From assembly GCF_001613085.1 (NCBI RefSeq), contig NZ_BDBR01000015.1, positions 1-64,000 on the forward strand: 64,000 nucleotides of DNA. The letters run 5' to 3'. This document shows positions 42,971 through 51,087 of this stretch, piece by piece. The notes beneath the pieces were generated by a model. It did not search any database. It saw only the letters and a list, made by a program, of their open reading frames with translations, and was not told the DNA's origin. The first letter of the stretch is position 1; every line of letters starts with the position of its first letter. Source of the stretch: Nocardia salmonicida NBRC 13393 (GTDB lineage Bacteria > Actinomycetota > Actinomycetes > Mycobacteriales > Mycobacteriaceae). The translations under genes and the position numbers were made by a program.

Positions 42971-44457
42971 CGATTCACCGCCAGTGGGTCGGTGCGCACC
43001 CGAGGATGGCTGGCGAATACCTCGGCCATGAATTTGCTGATCGGGAACCCTTCCGCGTGTGCGAGGAGCAGTTCGACATCGAGCGAGCGAAACGGTTCCA
43101 GGTACACGTTTTTCGTGGTCTCCACCGATCGATGACCAAGCATGGTTTGCACCAAATGCCATGTGTCGCCGAACTGTTCGCGAAAATCGCGAGCTTCGTC
43201 CTCGGTCAGGTCGTGGAGACGGCCGGCGGTGGCGAGCTTGCCAATCGAATACCACCGAAGCGCGAACGAGTGCCTGGCCATATGCGGCGAACACGTGAAC
43301 CCACCCAACCCCATCGCGTGGATCCGCTCATTGGCGTCGGTGAAGGTGTGGTGCCAGCCGTGAGCGTCCCTGGGGAGCCCATCTTCGTTAAGCCATAACG
43401 AAAGTGGCGCTATGCCGTGCCCGGTTTCGACGAACAGTCGACGTCGGGCAGCGGGGCCGAGGTCGTTGAACGCCGTCCGGTTCGCCTGTACGGTCCTGTC
43501 AGTCGATCGGACGGATCCGCCCCGCGTCGTGTCGACTGTCACGATCTGGCGTGCGAGGATCGTGTCATAGCGACCCGCTGCCTGGGCGCGCCGGATCGCT
43601 CTGGCGCGTGCCCCCTCGATGTAGGCGAGAGTGGCGGTGAGGATGTTGCGGGGCATCCAGTACTTGTGGCCGTAGCCGCCCTTGCCGCAGCTGTCGGCGA
43701 GTCGGCAGGTGAAATACGCACGGCCAGCGGTGTTCTGGGGCAGTTCCGGAACGATCACGCTGGCCCACTCCGACAGGCGTAGACCGGTGCCGAGCAGGCC
43801 GTCTGCAAAGGCAGCGTTGCGTTGTTCGTTTCGACCTTTCCACGCCGGATCAGCCGCCGCTGTCAGGTCGTATCCGCGCAAGCCGAGGTCGCGCCAGCGA
43901 GCGAAGCCGGCCGGATCCAACCACTTCACCGACGCATGTCTTTTCGCACGTGGCGGCTCGGCGTCAGCGAACGGGTCGGTCACCTGATAGCGGGTCGCGG
44001 CCCACTTGTGGAACTTCTTGCAGGCTGCCAGATCCTTGGAGAACGTGGTGGCCTGGACCCGTCCAGCGTTCGCTGGATCAGTCATTCGCCAGAACTGAAA
44101 TTCCTCGACGTCGTCTTCGCACGCCTCCCACCAGTGCCGCCCGTGGACGGTGAGGAAGTTGAGCCACAGGCAGACACCGCGGGCATAATCGCGGTTGGTC
44201 AGCTCCGACCGATTGCGCATCTTGGCCGATGCGAAGAAGGCGTTCACCCGGAGATCCGGGAAGCCGTCCGGACCGAGTAGAAATCGCACGCCCTCCCGTC
44301 CCCCATTCGCAGCCACCCACGAATCCAGATCCGGCACCAAGCCAGCGACTAGATCCGGCAATGGACCCCAATGGCGTTGCAGCTCATACCGATACACCCG
44401 CCACACGTCGGCACGACTCCGGGCGACTCCCACCTCTACGGCGCTCACGGCAACCAC
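42967..44457 (-). CDS. tnpA: Tyrosine recombinase TnpA-like (496 aa)
   Basis: First gene of the four-gene recombination operon, starting 34 bases from the right transposon end. GTG or ATG at 44457; 496 residues. All catalytic residues of a tyrosine recombinase are visible: Arg227 in LLGTGLRLSE, His392-x2-Arg395 in PHMARHSF, His442 in MLGHRSVETT and Tyr452 in KNVYLEPF. The N-terminal 160 residues form the arm/SAM-like domain (YARGVCLWLNFLTVHGRHWW). It should perform the strand cleavage that moves the element. Confidence 0.92.
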   Translation of the reverse strand: MVAVSAVEVGVARSRADVWRVYRYELQRHWGPLPDLVAGLVPDLDSWVAANGGREGVRFLLGPDGFPDLRVNAFFASAKMRNRSELTNRDYARGVCLWLNFLTVHGRHWWEACEDDVEEFQFWRMTDPANAGRVQATTFSKDLAACKKFHKWAATRYQVTDPFADAEPPRAKRHASVKWLDPAGFARWRDLGLRGYDLTAAADPAWKGRNEQRNAAFADGLLGTGLRLSEWASVIVPELPQNTAGRAYFTCRLADSCGKGGYGHKYWMPRNILTATLAYIEGARARAIRRAQAAGRYDTILARQIVTVDTTRGGSVRSTDRTVQANRTAFNDLGPAARRRLFVETGHGIAPLSLWLNEDGLPRDAHGWHHTFTDANERIHAMGLGGFTCSPHMARHSFALRWYSIGKLATAGRLHDLTEDEARDFREQFGDTWHLVQTMLGHRSVETTKNVYLEPFRSLDVELLLAHAEGFPISKFMAEVFASHPRVRTDPLAVNR

Positions 44458-44458
44458 T

Positions 44459-44497
44459 ACAACAGATAACAGAGACCGCGGGGCTATAGATCGTGTG
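44459..44497. other. Right end of transposon and junction with SGNH gene
   Basis: Contains ACAACAGAT (44459-44467) and GCTATAG (44483-44489), inverted relatives of the left-end motifs at 26144-26166 but with a longer spacer (15 against 7 bases). The junction core CGTGTG is at 44492-44497. Confidence 0.55.
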
Positions 44498-44963
44498 GCG
44501 CCACCACCAAGGCCGACTCAGTGAAGCCGTTGACCTCGACGAATACGAGGCGAACCTGGCCACCCTGCTGGCACTGCTCGGTGAGCGGGCACGTCAGGTC
44601 CTGGTGATCGGGGAACCGCCGATGGGCTGGGAACCAGGCATCAACGTCCCCGCTGCCAATACCGAACTGCTCACATACAACGCCGCCGCCCGCCGCTCCG
44701 CGGAGTTCGCTGGCGCACACTACATCGACTTGTGGGACCAGATCGTCGACGCCGCAACCTGTTACGGGTGGCACCCGAACAATCCGGCCGCGCCTGCTCC
44801 CGGTGCTGTGAGTGTGTGGAGCGACGGGGTCCACCTATCCGAACACGGCGACGAGTTGCTGCGTAGGACCGTCGCCGACTACATCGCCGAACGCCGCCTG
44901 CTCGCGGACCTGCTCATCACCCGCGACCACGACGGCGCGGCATCTGACAACCTCGCCGACTAA
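44496..44963 (+). pseudogene. SGNH/GDSL hydrolase, 3' half (split by transposon)
   Basis: Continues the gene begun at 25714: WRHHQGRLSEAVDLDEYEANL, then RQVLVIGEPPMGWEPG, and the catalytic Asp/His block VWSDGVHLSEHGDELL. A GTG at 44493 at the element border could start a 156-residue orphan peptide, but this lacks the nucleophile Ser and oxyanion blocks I-III. The stop is at 44961-44963. Joined to the 5' half, it gives a complete hydrolase of about 300 residues. Confidence 0.88.
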
Positions 44964-45035
44964 AGAACGCCCGAAGTGTCCTGGATAGGCGCGGCGCCTA
45001 TGTCGCAGACCCGTTGTGCCCCATTGTCGGTGGTG

Positions 45036-45623
45036 TCACCGGTCGGCCAGAAGTTCGCTCGATTGCACCGAGCCCGGATCGAGCCGCCGCATCATCACGA
45101 CCTCAGTTAGCGCGGAGTTGTTCGCGTAGGGTCGGCGCTGCGCCGTCCGGGTATAGCCGTTGCGCTGGTAAAACCGCACGGCGCGGGTGTTGGTCTCTAC
45201 GACATCGAGGCCGATCCAATCGACTCGCGCCTCATCGACTGCCCAGCGGTGAACGGTCGCAAGCAGCTGATCAGCCAGGCCCGAGCCGCGCGCACGGCGC
45301 CGGACATACGCACCCCAGACCATCGCCCATCGGGCACCATCAGGCACCGGTACCAGAAGCTCTGGCCGGTCACGTTCGGAGTCGATGAAGCCGCCCAGCA
45401 TCCCCACAAACTCGCCCTGTTCGCTATCGGTGGCCACGGCAAGAATCTGGCGGCCGGGCGCGCAGCTGCGTGCAATGCGCGCTTCCCAGTCCGCCGGGTG
45501 AAGTGTTGCTGCCTGCTCGGCGGTCTCGCCGAAGGCACTCGGGTACTCGCGTAGGGCAGCCAACCGGACCGCGCGCAACCGCTCACCGTCACCGGTCTGG
45601 ACACGTCGGATTTCCCAGGTCAT
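45036..45623 (-). CDS. GNAT-family N-acetyltransferase
   Basis: ATG at 45623; 195 residues. The GNAT fold is clear: IRRVQTGDGERLRAVRLAAL at the start, then MVWGAYVRRRARGSGLADQLL supplying the acetyl-CoA pyrophosphate loop (R-R-x-x-G-S-G-x-A), and VVETNTRAVRFYQRNGYTRT, the typical N-x-x-A-x-x-F-Y helix. The substrate is unknown. It is convergent with the SGNH remnant, with only 72 bases between. Confidence 0.88.
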   Translation of the reverse strand: MTWEIRRVQTGDGERLRAVRLAALREYPSAFGETAEQAATLHPADWEARIARSCAPGRQILAVATDSEQGEFVGMLGGFIDSERDRPELLVPVPDGARWAMVWGAYVRRRARGSGLADQLLATVHRWAVDEARVDWIGLDVVETNTRAVRFYQRNGYTRTAQRRPYANNSALTEVVMMRRLDPGSVQSSELLADR

Positions 45624-45765
45624 GAGTCGAATCTAGGCCCGTCGGCAACGAGATATCGGCGACCGGTTACTTCGTCTTGGTCAACCGCGGATTGCGGGCG
45701 CGGGCTTCCGATTGTTTGGAGGTCCGGCCACCGGGTTCGGGGTAGGGAAGGGCGGCTGCACCCAT

Positions 45766-46284
45766 TCAGCGTGATCTGCGGTGGATCAGGTCTGGTCCGG
45801 TCAGCACCGATGGCGTGAGGGTCGTTGTGGTGGGGATCCGCCAAGCACCCTCGGTGGCCTGTTCGAGTAGGAGGTCGTAGGCACGACCTAGTTCATTCAC
45901 CTGCTCGCTGGCGAGCGCGAGTTCGCTGCTGCTCGGCCGGATGGGAGTCCGGTCCCCCAGGAGCAGGCACCAGCTCGCCAGTCGATCGACGATCCCGCCG
46001 ACCGATTCCGCATACGCCGGTGCGGCCATTCGAGGCTTCGGAAGCGTGGCCAAGGCGAGTGCGTCCAGCGCTAATGCGCACATCCGCCGTCGCTGATCGA
46101 CCCCGGCGACGTTGATTAGCATCAGCCGATCGCGGTGCAGCTCAGTCAATTCCGAGGCCAGCTCGATCGCCGAATCACACGTTGCGACACCAGTGCAGAC
46201 CATCGGCAGTCCCCGGCACGCGTGTTCGAGGAGGACCGAGTCAGGCAGTCCGGAGAGGTTTGCTCGGCCGACCGTGAGATTCAT
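45766..46284 (-). CDS. DUF4254-like protein
   Basis: ATG at 46284 overlaps the upstream stop (ATGA). 172 residues, mainly helical: LPDSVLLEHACRGLPMV, ASELTELHRDRLML, DQRRRMCALALDALALA, then VGGIVDRLASWCLLL. The H-x-x-R spacing followed by an R/Q-x-x-R-x-x-L-V/A helix is the layout of the actinobacterial DUF4254 family, also seen in three other genes here (46980, 47495, 51088). No catalytic role is known. It closes a leftward operon of overlapping genes that begins at 48410. Confidence 0.55.
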   Translation of the reverse strand: MNLTVGRANLSGLPDSVLLEHACRGLPMVCTGVATCDSAIELASELTELHRDRLMLINVAGVDQRRRMCALALDALALATLPKPRMAAPAYAESVGGIVDRLASWCLLLGDRTPIRPSSSELALASEQVNELGRAYDLLLEQATEGAWRIPTTTTLTPSVLTGPDLIHRRSR

Positions 46285-46661
46285 CGAACGCGCCGTTCGC
46301 CGCGCGTTCCGCTACGCATCCGCTGGTGAACAGCGTCCTGCAGATGTCGATCGGGCCGGATGATGGAGTGCGGCCGACCGCCCCCACGCGGCCAGCACAA
46401 CGGCGGATCCACCGTCCAGACTTCGACCGTTCGTCGCACGGTGTCCATCCAGCCCCGCAGGTGTCGCTCCGACGGCACCAGAACCACATCAGTCCTGGTG
46501 GAGTTCAGATGGGCCAGCAAGACGACCAGGTCGGTCACGACGTGGGTGTCGCGGGCAGACAGGTCCAGCTTCATCCGTCGTGCCAAGGCGCGCACGCTGT
46601 CCACCTCGGCCTGGACGCCCTGGCCCGAGAAATCCTGGCGGACAATCGCTATCGCCCTCAT
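46281..46661 (-). CDS. Degenerate resolvase-like protein
   Basis: ATG at 46661, overlapping both neighbours by 4 bases. 126 residues. The fold-like order RAIAIVRQDFSGQGVQAEVDSV, then LLAHLNSTRTDVVLVPSERHLRG and VEVWTVDPP resembles the N-terminal domain of serine recombinases (strand, helix, LxxL helix, strand with VVxxxxRLxR). The catalytic Ser in the usual V/R-S position is not conserved, and there is no DNA-binding C-terminal domain. It is probably not a recombinase; a similar idea applies to 51755-52705. Confidence 0.4.
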   Translation of the reverse strand: MRAIAIVRQDFSGQGVQAEVDSVRALARRMKLDLSARDTHVVTDLVVLLAHLNSTRTDVVLVPSERHLRGWMDTVRRTVEVWTVDPPLCWPRGGGRPHSIIRPDRHLQDAVHQRMRSGTRGERRVR

Positions 46662-46891
46662 GAGGCGGCGCTTCTAACCGAACTCACCGACACCGACGGT
46701 GTCAGTGCCAGCGGAATTCTGGCCCAGGTCAGGGTGTCACCCGCCGGCGGCATCACACGGCCGTGCTCAGCGAACTCCGTCAGCGCATCAAAGTCGGCGC
46801 TCCAGCGCCGATGTATAGACGCGGAGGTCAGGAGGACGCCTGCGGCGACGGCAACGGTCAGCGATGCCCAGAGTGCAAACTTTCGGATCAT
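46658..46891 (-). CDS. Small single-helix membrane protein, 77 aa
   Basis: ATG at 46891; overlaps the following gene by 4 bases. One hydrophobic helix at residues about 5-25 (FALWASLTVAVAAGVLL) with a positively charged start, then a polar 50-residue tail. It could be a signal anchor or an exported small protein. It is preceded by 88 bases without a gene. Confidence 0.5.
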   Translation of the reverse strand: MIRKFALWASLTVAVAAGVLLTSASIHRRWSADFDALTEFAEHGRVMPPAGDTLTWARIPLALTPSVSVSSVRSAAS

Positions 46892-46979
46892 GTGGACTGT
46901 CGAATCTCGTCGTTGGGTGGTTGGGGAGAAGCGAGCTGCGTTGGCGCGCAACAGGCTTGGGAACTGGGATCGGGGAGGT

Positions 46980-47498
46980 TCAGGACAGCGGGCGACGAGG
47001 CGTAGGTAGTCGACGCGCTCCAGTTGCGACTTCTTCGCGCAGGGCGTCGTAGGCGCCGAGCAGTTGGAAAAGTTCGAGTGCTTCGGGTAGTTCGGTGGTT
47101 CCATCACGGTGCGTGTCGATCTCGATCCACAGCAGAACCACGCGCGAGAGGACTGCACCGACGGATTCTGTGTGGTGGGGGGCGGACGAACCGACCGCGA
47201 CGCTGCCGGACTCGATCCGCCGAGCTATCTCACAGTCGATCTGGAAGATGGTGTGCTCGACATCAGAGGCGACCGCGGTGACTGTCGCGGCGGCGACGGT
47301 CAGCACCGCCGGTGGTAGGCCCTCGGTAGCAAGGTCTGTCGCGGCAGCACGGTAGGCACGATGCTGGGCGTGCAACTGCTGCAGGGCGATGATCAACTCG
47401 GGGTGCCGATGGGGGAGCACAGCATGTGGAGTTGCGAGGGCTTCCAGAACTGTTTTCGGGCTCGGCAGAATTGGGCGCGTGTCGGATCGGGTCATCAT
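46980..47498 (-). CDS. DUF4254-family protein
   Basis: ATG at 47498 overlaps the stop of the upstream DUF4254 gene (ATGA). 172 residues; helical, with LPHRHPELIIALQQLHAQHRAYR, VASDVEHTIFQIDCEIARRI and VLSRVVLLWIEID. This is a clear member of the family, which is widespread in Nocardia, Rhodococcus and Bacteroidetes with no known function. Two DUF4254 genes in a row suggest a hetero-oligomer. Confidence 0.62.
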   Translation of the reverse strand: MMTRSDTRPILPSPKTVLEALATPHAVLPHRHPELIIALQQLHAQHRAYRAAATDLATEGLPPAVLTVAAATVTAVASDVEHTIFQIDCEIARRIESGSVAVGSSAPHHTESVGAVLSRVVLLWIEIDTHRDGTTELPEALELFQLLGAYDALREEVATGARRLPTPRRPLS

Positions 47499-47929
47499 CG
47501 AGTCCCAGCGTTGAAGCGTTCGTAGTGGATCGGTGTGTGGGTGACCAGGTCAGACCACTCATCGGCTAGTACGGCGACTGCTGTCCATGCTGCGTGGACT
47601 GCATCCCCTGCCGGATCTGTCGTAGCCAGCAACCGGCGCGCGCAGGCGCCGGCGCGAGTCAGTTCGTCGATGAGCGCGCCCACCGAGGCGGTCTCCGCGA
47701 CGGCTACACCGACATTTGCCGCCACCCACAGATCGATAGCGTCGACCAAGACGCGACGCCGTCGTGCCGCGACCGCCTGTTTTCGCGAAGGCCACCGCTT
47801 GCGGTGAAGTTTCGCCAGCGCGCGAGCCAGTCGAGTGAGCGGATGTTCGAGTGCGGCGCCGCCGCCCACGGCGGCGATGTGGAGCTCGTGCCAGTCCGGT
47901 AGTACACCAGCGCTGTGGTCAGCTGACAT
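47495..47929 (-). CDS. DUF4254-family protein
   Basis: ATG at 47929 (47965 also possible); the start lies inside the 3' end of the upstream gene. About 144 residues: LEHPLTRLARALAKLHRKRW, RRRRVLVDAIDLWVAANV and VGALIDELTRAG, matching the A-x-L-H and R-x-x-L-V-D-x-I-D-x-W signature of DUF4254. The signature is better preserved than in the neighbouring copies. Confidence 0.65.
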   Translation of the reverse strand: MSADHSAGVLPDWHELHIAAVGGGAALEHPLTRLARALAKLHRKRWPSRKQAVAARRRRVLVDAIDLWVAANVGVAVAETASVGALIDELTRAGACARRLLATTDPAGDAVHAAWTAVAVLADEWSDLVTHTPIHYERFNAGTR

Positions 47930-48410
47930 TGTGTACACCGCCGGAATTCGGAGACGTGTCGCCACGTTTGGTGGTTCGACGGACGGAATCTACGACCACT
48001 AATCCCGAGGGTCTGAATGTGTCGCGCGGTTCTTCGACCCAATGCCGAAATTGGTCGAGCCGTGATGCAGGAAGCGCGATTTCCGCTCCGTTGCGCACCA
48101 CCGAGACATTGAGCCGGAACAGTTCAGTGAAAAGCGGCGGGACGTCCTCATTGGGCAGATCGGCTCGTACGAGAAACGTCCATCGGCCTGATCGCTGATT
48201 GCCCACGATCGGACCGAGGGCAAAGCCGTGGTCTTTCATGTCGTTGGCGACGGCTTGGCCTCGATCGCCCGGCATCGTGATGCCCACGATCCGACCGGTC
48301 GTCAGCAAGATCCGTTCCGTTGCCGAGTCCAGTGCCACCGGCATTCCGCATGTCAGGCGGTAGAACCGGGAACTCTGCTCGGCGGCGCTGGTCTGTACTT
48401 GATGGTCCAT
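47919..48410 (-). CDS. Uncharacterised actinobacterial protein (ITMP-type)
   Basis: ATG at 48410; 163 residues. It contains RFYRLTCGMPVALD, GRIVGITMPGDRGQAV, GPIVGNQRSGRWTFLVRADLP and WVEEPRDTFRPSGLVVVDSVR. Nocardia genomes have many copies of this small protein type, sometimes mis-annotated as an RNA polymerase subunit. It has no known function. It is the first gene of the leftward DUF4254 operon and is divergent from the regulator at 48600, sharing a 189-base control region. Confidence 0.55.
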   Translation of the reverse strand: MDHQVQTSAAEQSSRFYRLTCGMPVALDSATERILLTTGRIVGITMPGDRGQAVANDMKDHGFALGPIVGNQRSGRWTFLVRADLPNEDVPPLFTELFRLNVSVVRNGAEIALPASRLDQFRHWVEEPRDTFRPSGLVVVDSVRRTTKRGDTSPNSGGVHNVS

Positions 48411-48520
48411 CGGAGCCCCCTTACTTCAGTCGATTCGGCAGCGACGCCGCGAAATTCGTGCTTCGCGTTATCCGATCCGGGTAACTTTTCGGCTCGTCGC
48501 TTCAAATCAGTCTGCGGGGC

Positions 48521-48541
48521 GCTCTACGCTGGCCGTAGAGC
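48521..48541. promoter_or_regulatory. Inverted repeat GCTCTACG-N5-CGTAGAGC
   Basis: Perfect 8-bp inverted repeat in the divergent region between 48410 and 48600; possible operator. Confidence 0.5.
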
Positions 48542-48543
48542 TT

Positions 48544-48571
48544 CGATGCGGACATAAATCTGTCCGCATCG
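48544..48571. promoter_or_regulatory. Inverted repeat CGATGCGGACA-N6-TGTCCGCATCG
   Basis: Perfect 11-bp inverted repeat ending 28 bases before the regulator start codon. It is a strong candidate operator (probably autoregulation) or a leader hairpin. A T/A-rich TAAATC spacer lies between the arms. Confidence 0.6.
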
Positions 48572-48599
48572 ATCACCGAATCCCAAAGGGGATCAAGCG

Positions 48600-49913
48600 A
48601 TGCCACAGCAGATGCGCCAGCTGACCGTCGAAACACCGCACCAGGTGTTCGGCGCCGAACTCCGGCACTGGCGCACTTTGCGCGGCCTCTCCCAGGCAGC
48701 GCTCGGGGCGATTACCTCCGACAGCGGCGCACTTATCGGCAAGGTCGAGAAGGCCGATCGAGTCGGCAACCTGCCATTCGCGCAGCGGATGGACTCGGCA
48801 CTCAACACCGGCGGGGCACTCGAACGCATGTGGCGACGCATGGAACAGGCCGCCGCCAATCCAAGCACCGACACCGCCGATGCCGCCGAGGAGTTGCTGC
48901 CGAACAACCCATGGGCCACGCTGCCGGTGCCCGAGCTGCTGCGCGAATGGCAGGCCAGCGACGTCCCCGACATCGGCCAGAGCGGCACCAACAGACGACG
49001 CATCGGCCAGGCCGACATCGACATCATGTGGACGATGTGCAACGCGCTCACCGCCGCCGATCGACATCTCGGCGGCGGCTACGCCCGCGACACCCTCACA
49101 GCATTCCTGCGCAGCACAGTCGCTCCCGCACTACACGGCACATACGACGCATCGATCGCAACCGAATTGCACACCGTCAGCGCCCGCCTGGCCGACCTCG
49201 CAGGCTTCATGGCTTTCGATACGGCACGACAGACCGCAGCCCGCAAATGGTTCGGCACGGGTCTCGTACTGGCCAGGGCCGCTGGCAACGTGGCGCTCGG
49301 GGCACATATATTCGCCGACATGGCCATGCAGGCGCACCACACAGGCCGCCGATCCGACGCGGTCACGCTCGCCGAGACAGCCGTGAGTACTGCACGGCAG
49401 TCCGGTTCTCCCTCCACTGTTGCGCGCAGCAGTGCATTGCTCGCGCGCGCCCACGCCCTTGCCGGTGACCGTGCGGCGGCAGCACGGGCCTTGGCCGAGG
49501 CAGAACACCAGCTAGACCGCGCGCAACCTGCCGAAGAACCCGCGTGGATCCGGTTCTTCGGCGTCGAGCAACTAGCCGCCGAAGCCATGTACGTCGCGAG
49601 CGACGCAGGACAATTCGACCTTGTCCAGCACCATGCGCCCCTGGTCCTGGCCGCCACTGGCGATATGGAACGGCGCTACGTCCTCGCCTCATCAGCCTTA
49701 GCCAGTTCGCACATGGCCGACCCCTGCAACAGCGACGCCGACCACGCCGCGCAGATCCTCATCGAAGCAATACCCGCCGCCAGCACGGTGGTGAGCAGCC
49801 GTGGACTCGACGCGATCAACACCGTGCGCCGCCAGCTCGCCCCCCATTCATCGCGAGACCTGGTGCAGCAGGTGGAAAAGCAGTTCGCCGAGGTGATGGT
49901 GCCGATCGGATGA
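48600..49913 (+). CDS. XRE-type transcriptional regulator with helical-repeat domain
   Basis: ATG at 48600 after AGGGGAT; 437 residues. An N-terminal helix-turn-helix (VFGAELRHWRTLRGLSQAAL, then ALIGKVEKADR, about 16-60) of the kind found in actinobacterial XRE regulators is followed by an approximately 350-residue helical repeat region (SARLADLAGFMAFDT, ALLARAHALAGDRAAAARAL). It overlaps a phosphotransferase gene by 4 bases. This repeats the architecture at 13448-14884 with only low overall similarity by eye. The inverted repeat at 48544-48571 probably binds it. Confidence 0.8.
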   Translation: MPQQMRQLTVETPHQVFGAELRHWRTLRGLSQAALGAITSDSGALIGKVEKADRVGNLPFAQRMDSALNTGGALERMWRRMEQAAANPSTDTADAAEELLPNNPWATLPVPELLREWQASDVPDIGQSGTNRRRIGQADIDIMWTMCNALTAADRHLGGGYARDTLTAFLRSTVAPALHGTYDASIATELHTVSARLADLAGFMAFDTARQTAARKWFGTGLVLARAAGNVALGAHIFADMAMQAHHTGRRSDAVTLAETAVSTARQSGSPSTVARSSALLARAHALAGDRAAAARALAEAEHQLDRAQPAEEPAWIRFFGVEQLAAEAMYVASDAGQFDLVQHHAPLVLAATGDMERRYVLASSALASSHMADPCNSDADHAAQILIEAIPAASTVVSSRGLDAINTVRRQLAPHSSRDLVQQVEKQFAEVMVPIG

Positions 49914-50827
49914 TGACCGCACCCGCGAACCTTCACTCAACCCTTCACGCCGCCTGCACCGCGCGAGGCCTTAGCCCGGTCGGCGCGCACCTCATCCACC
50001 ACTCCAGCAACGCTGTCTTCGTCCTGCCCGAACACCAAGCGGTGGCTCGAATCTCGACAGGAGCCGCGGACCTTCCGAGGGCCGTGCGAACTCGTGGGCT
50101 CACTGAGACGTTGTCCCAGCGTGGATTCGGCGCCACGGCACCGCTTCCCGAGGCCGAGCCGCTTGTCGTCGATGACCACGATGTCAGCTTCTGGAACTTC
50201 TACGCCCAGCCGACGGCGGCACCGGCGCCGACGTCACGAGAGCTAGGCAGGCTACTTCGCCGACTTCATTCCCTCGCTGTGCCCACTCAGATCGAACTTC
50301 CGCGCTGGGTACCTCTGGAGTCGCTGCATGCCGCCTTGACCGATCCGCGGACCTATTCCGAACACCTTCGCGCGTGCGAGCGTCAACGACTGCTCGAAAT
50401 GGTCGAGGAAGTTCGTCTCGACATCGCGAGCATCGATTGGCCACTGGGCGAGGGCATGATCCACGGCGATGCCTGGGCAGGAAACCTGCTGTGGCACAAC
50501 ACCGGAGCTGCGCTCAATCCGATTCTGGGCGACTGGGACTGGGCTAGCATCGGTCCCCTCGAAGTCGACTTGATCCCCACGTGGCACGCAGCCATTCGAT
50601 TCGGTCGCGACCGTGAATGGGTTGAGGCTTTCGTCGACGAGTACGGATACGACCTCACCGAATTCGGCCGCGGCTTCCGAGCCCTGCGCCGGATGCGTGA
50701 CCTCGTTCAAGTGAGCGGCCCTCTCCGTCGCGCTGGTGCGTCTCCAGAGCATGCCGCGAGGCTTCGGCAGCGGGTCGAAGGCATCCTGTCCGGTGATGAG
50801 TGCGGAATATGGAGCCAGTACGCCTGA
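49910..50827 (+). CDS. Aminoglycoside phosphotransferase-fold kinase
   Basis: ATG overlaps the regulator stop (ATGA); 305 residues. The APH fold shows HHSSNAVFVLPEHQAVARIS (ATP lobe), MIHGDAWAGNLLW (catalytic loop) and LGDWDWASIGPLEVDLIP (metal-binding Asp). This second regulator-kinase pair in the window points to a conserved module whose kinase substrate is unknown. It is not enough to claim antibiotic resistance. Confidence 0.8.
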   Translation: MMTAPANLHSTLHAACTARGLSPVGAHLIHHSSNAVFVLPEHQAVARISTGAADLPRAVRTRGLTETLSQRGFGATAPLPEAEPLVVDDHDVSFWNFYAQPTAAPAPTSRELGRLLRRLHSLAVPTQIELPRWVPLESLHAALTDPRTYSEHLRACERQRLLEMVEEVRLDIASIDWPLGEGMIHGDAWAGNLLWHNTGAALNPILGDWDWASIGPLEVDLIPTWHAAIRFGRDREWVEAFVDEYGYDLTEFGRGFRALRRMRDLVQVSGPLRRAGASPEHAARLRQRVEGILSGDECGIWSQYA

Positions 50828-51087
50828 CTTGTTGTCGGTGGGCGCCCGCAGGAACAGGCGCCCACCGTGCCACTGGGATGCTCGGCCGTCTCAAAGTGAT
50901 CACCCGGGGTAGCGAGAGCGACGCTACTGCCGAGACCACGTCAGCGGTTGTCCAGTGGGACATGGGATGTGGGTCCTGGACGCTGGACATTGATGCGTAG
51001 AGGATCTCGCTGGTCGGCGTGAGCGGAAACCGAAATGTCCCGCGATGCGTGGGCGGCGGGGCAGCGTGTTGGACAGCGGTTGCGGAA

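Larger units (their letters stand above)
26142..44491. mobile_element. Tn554-like transposon (about 18.3 kb) with inorganic-carbon uptake cargo
   Basis: The borders are deduced from the split SGNH hydrolase: joining ...GINDV at 26139 to WRHHQGR... at 44496 restores a continuous family-typical protein. Related 6-base strings sit at both borders, CGTCTG (26136-26141) and CGTGTG (44492-44497). This recalls Tn554, whose ends carry short core sequences that differ slightly. No long target duplication is seen. The right end carries four overlapping recombination genes reading leftward. Imperfect matching terminal motifs (CTCTAGC and ATCTGTTGT at left; CTATAGC and ATCTGTTGT in inverted orientation at right) support the ends. 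Cargo is described gene by gene. The exact base of the cut cannot be fixed from one sequence. Confidence 0.82.
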
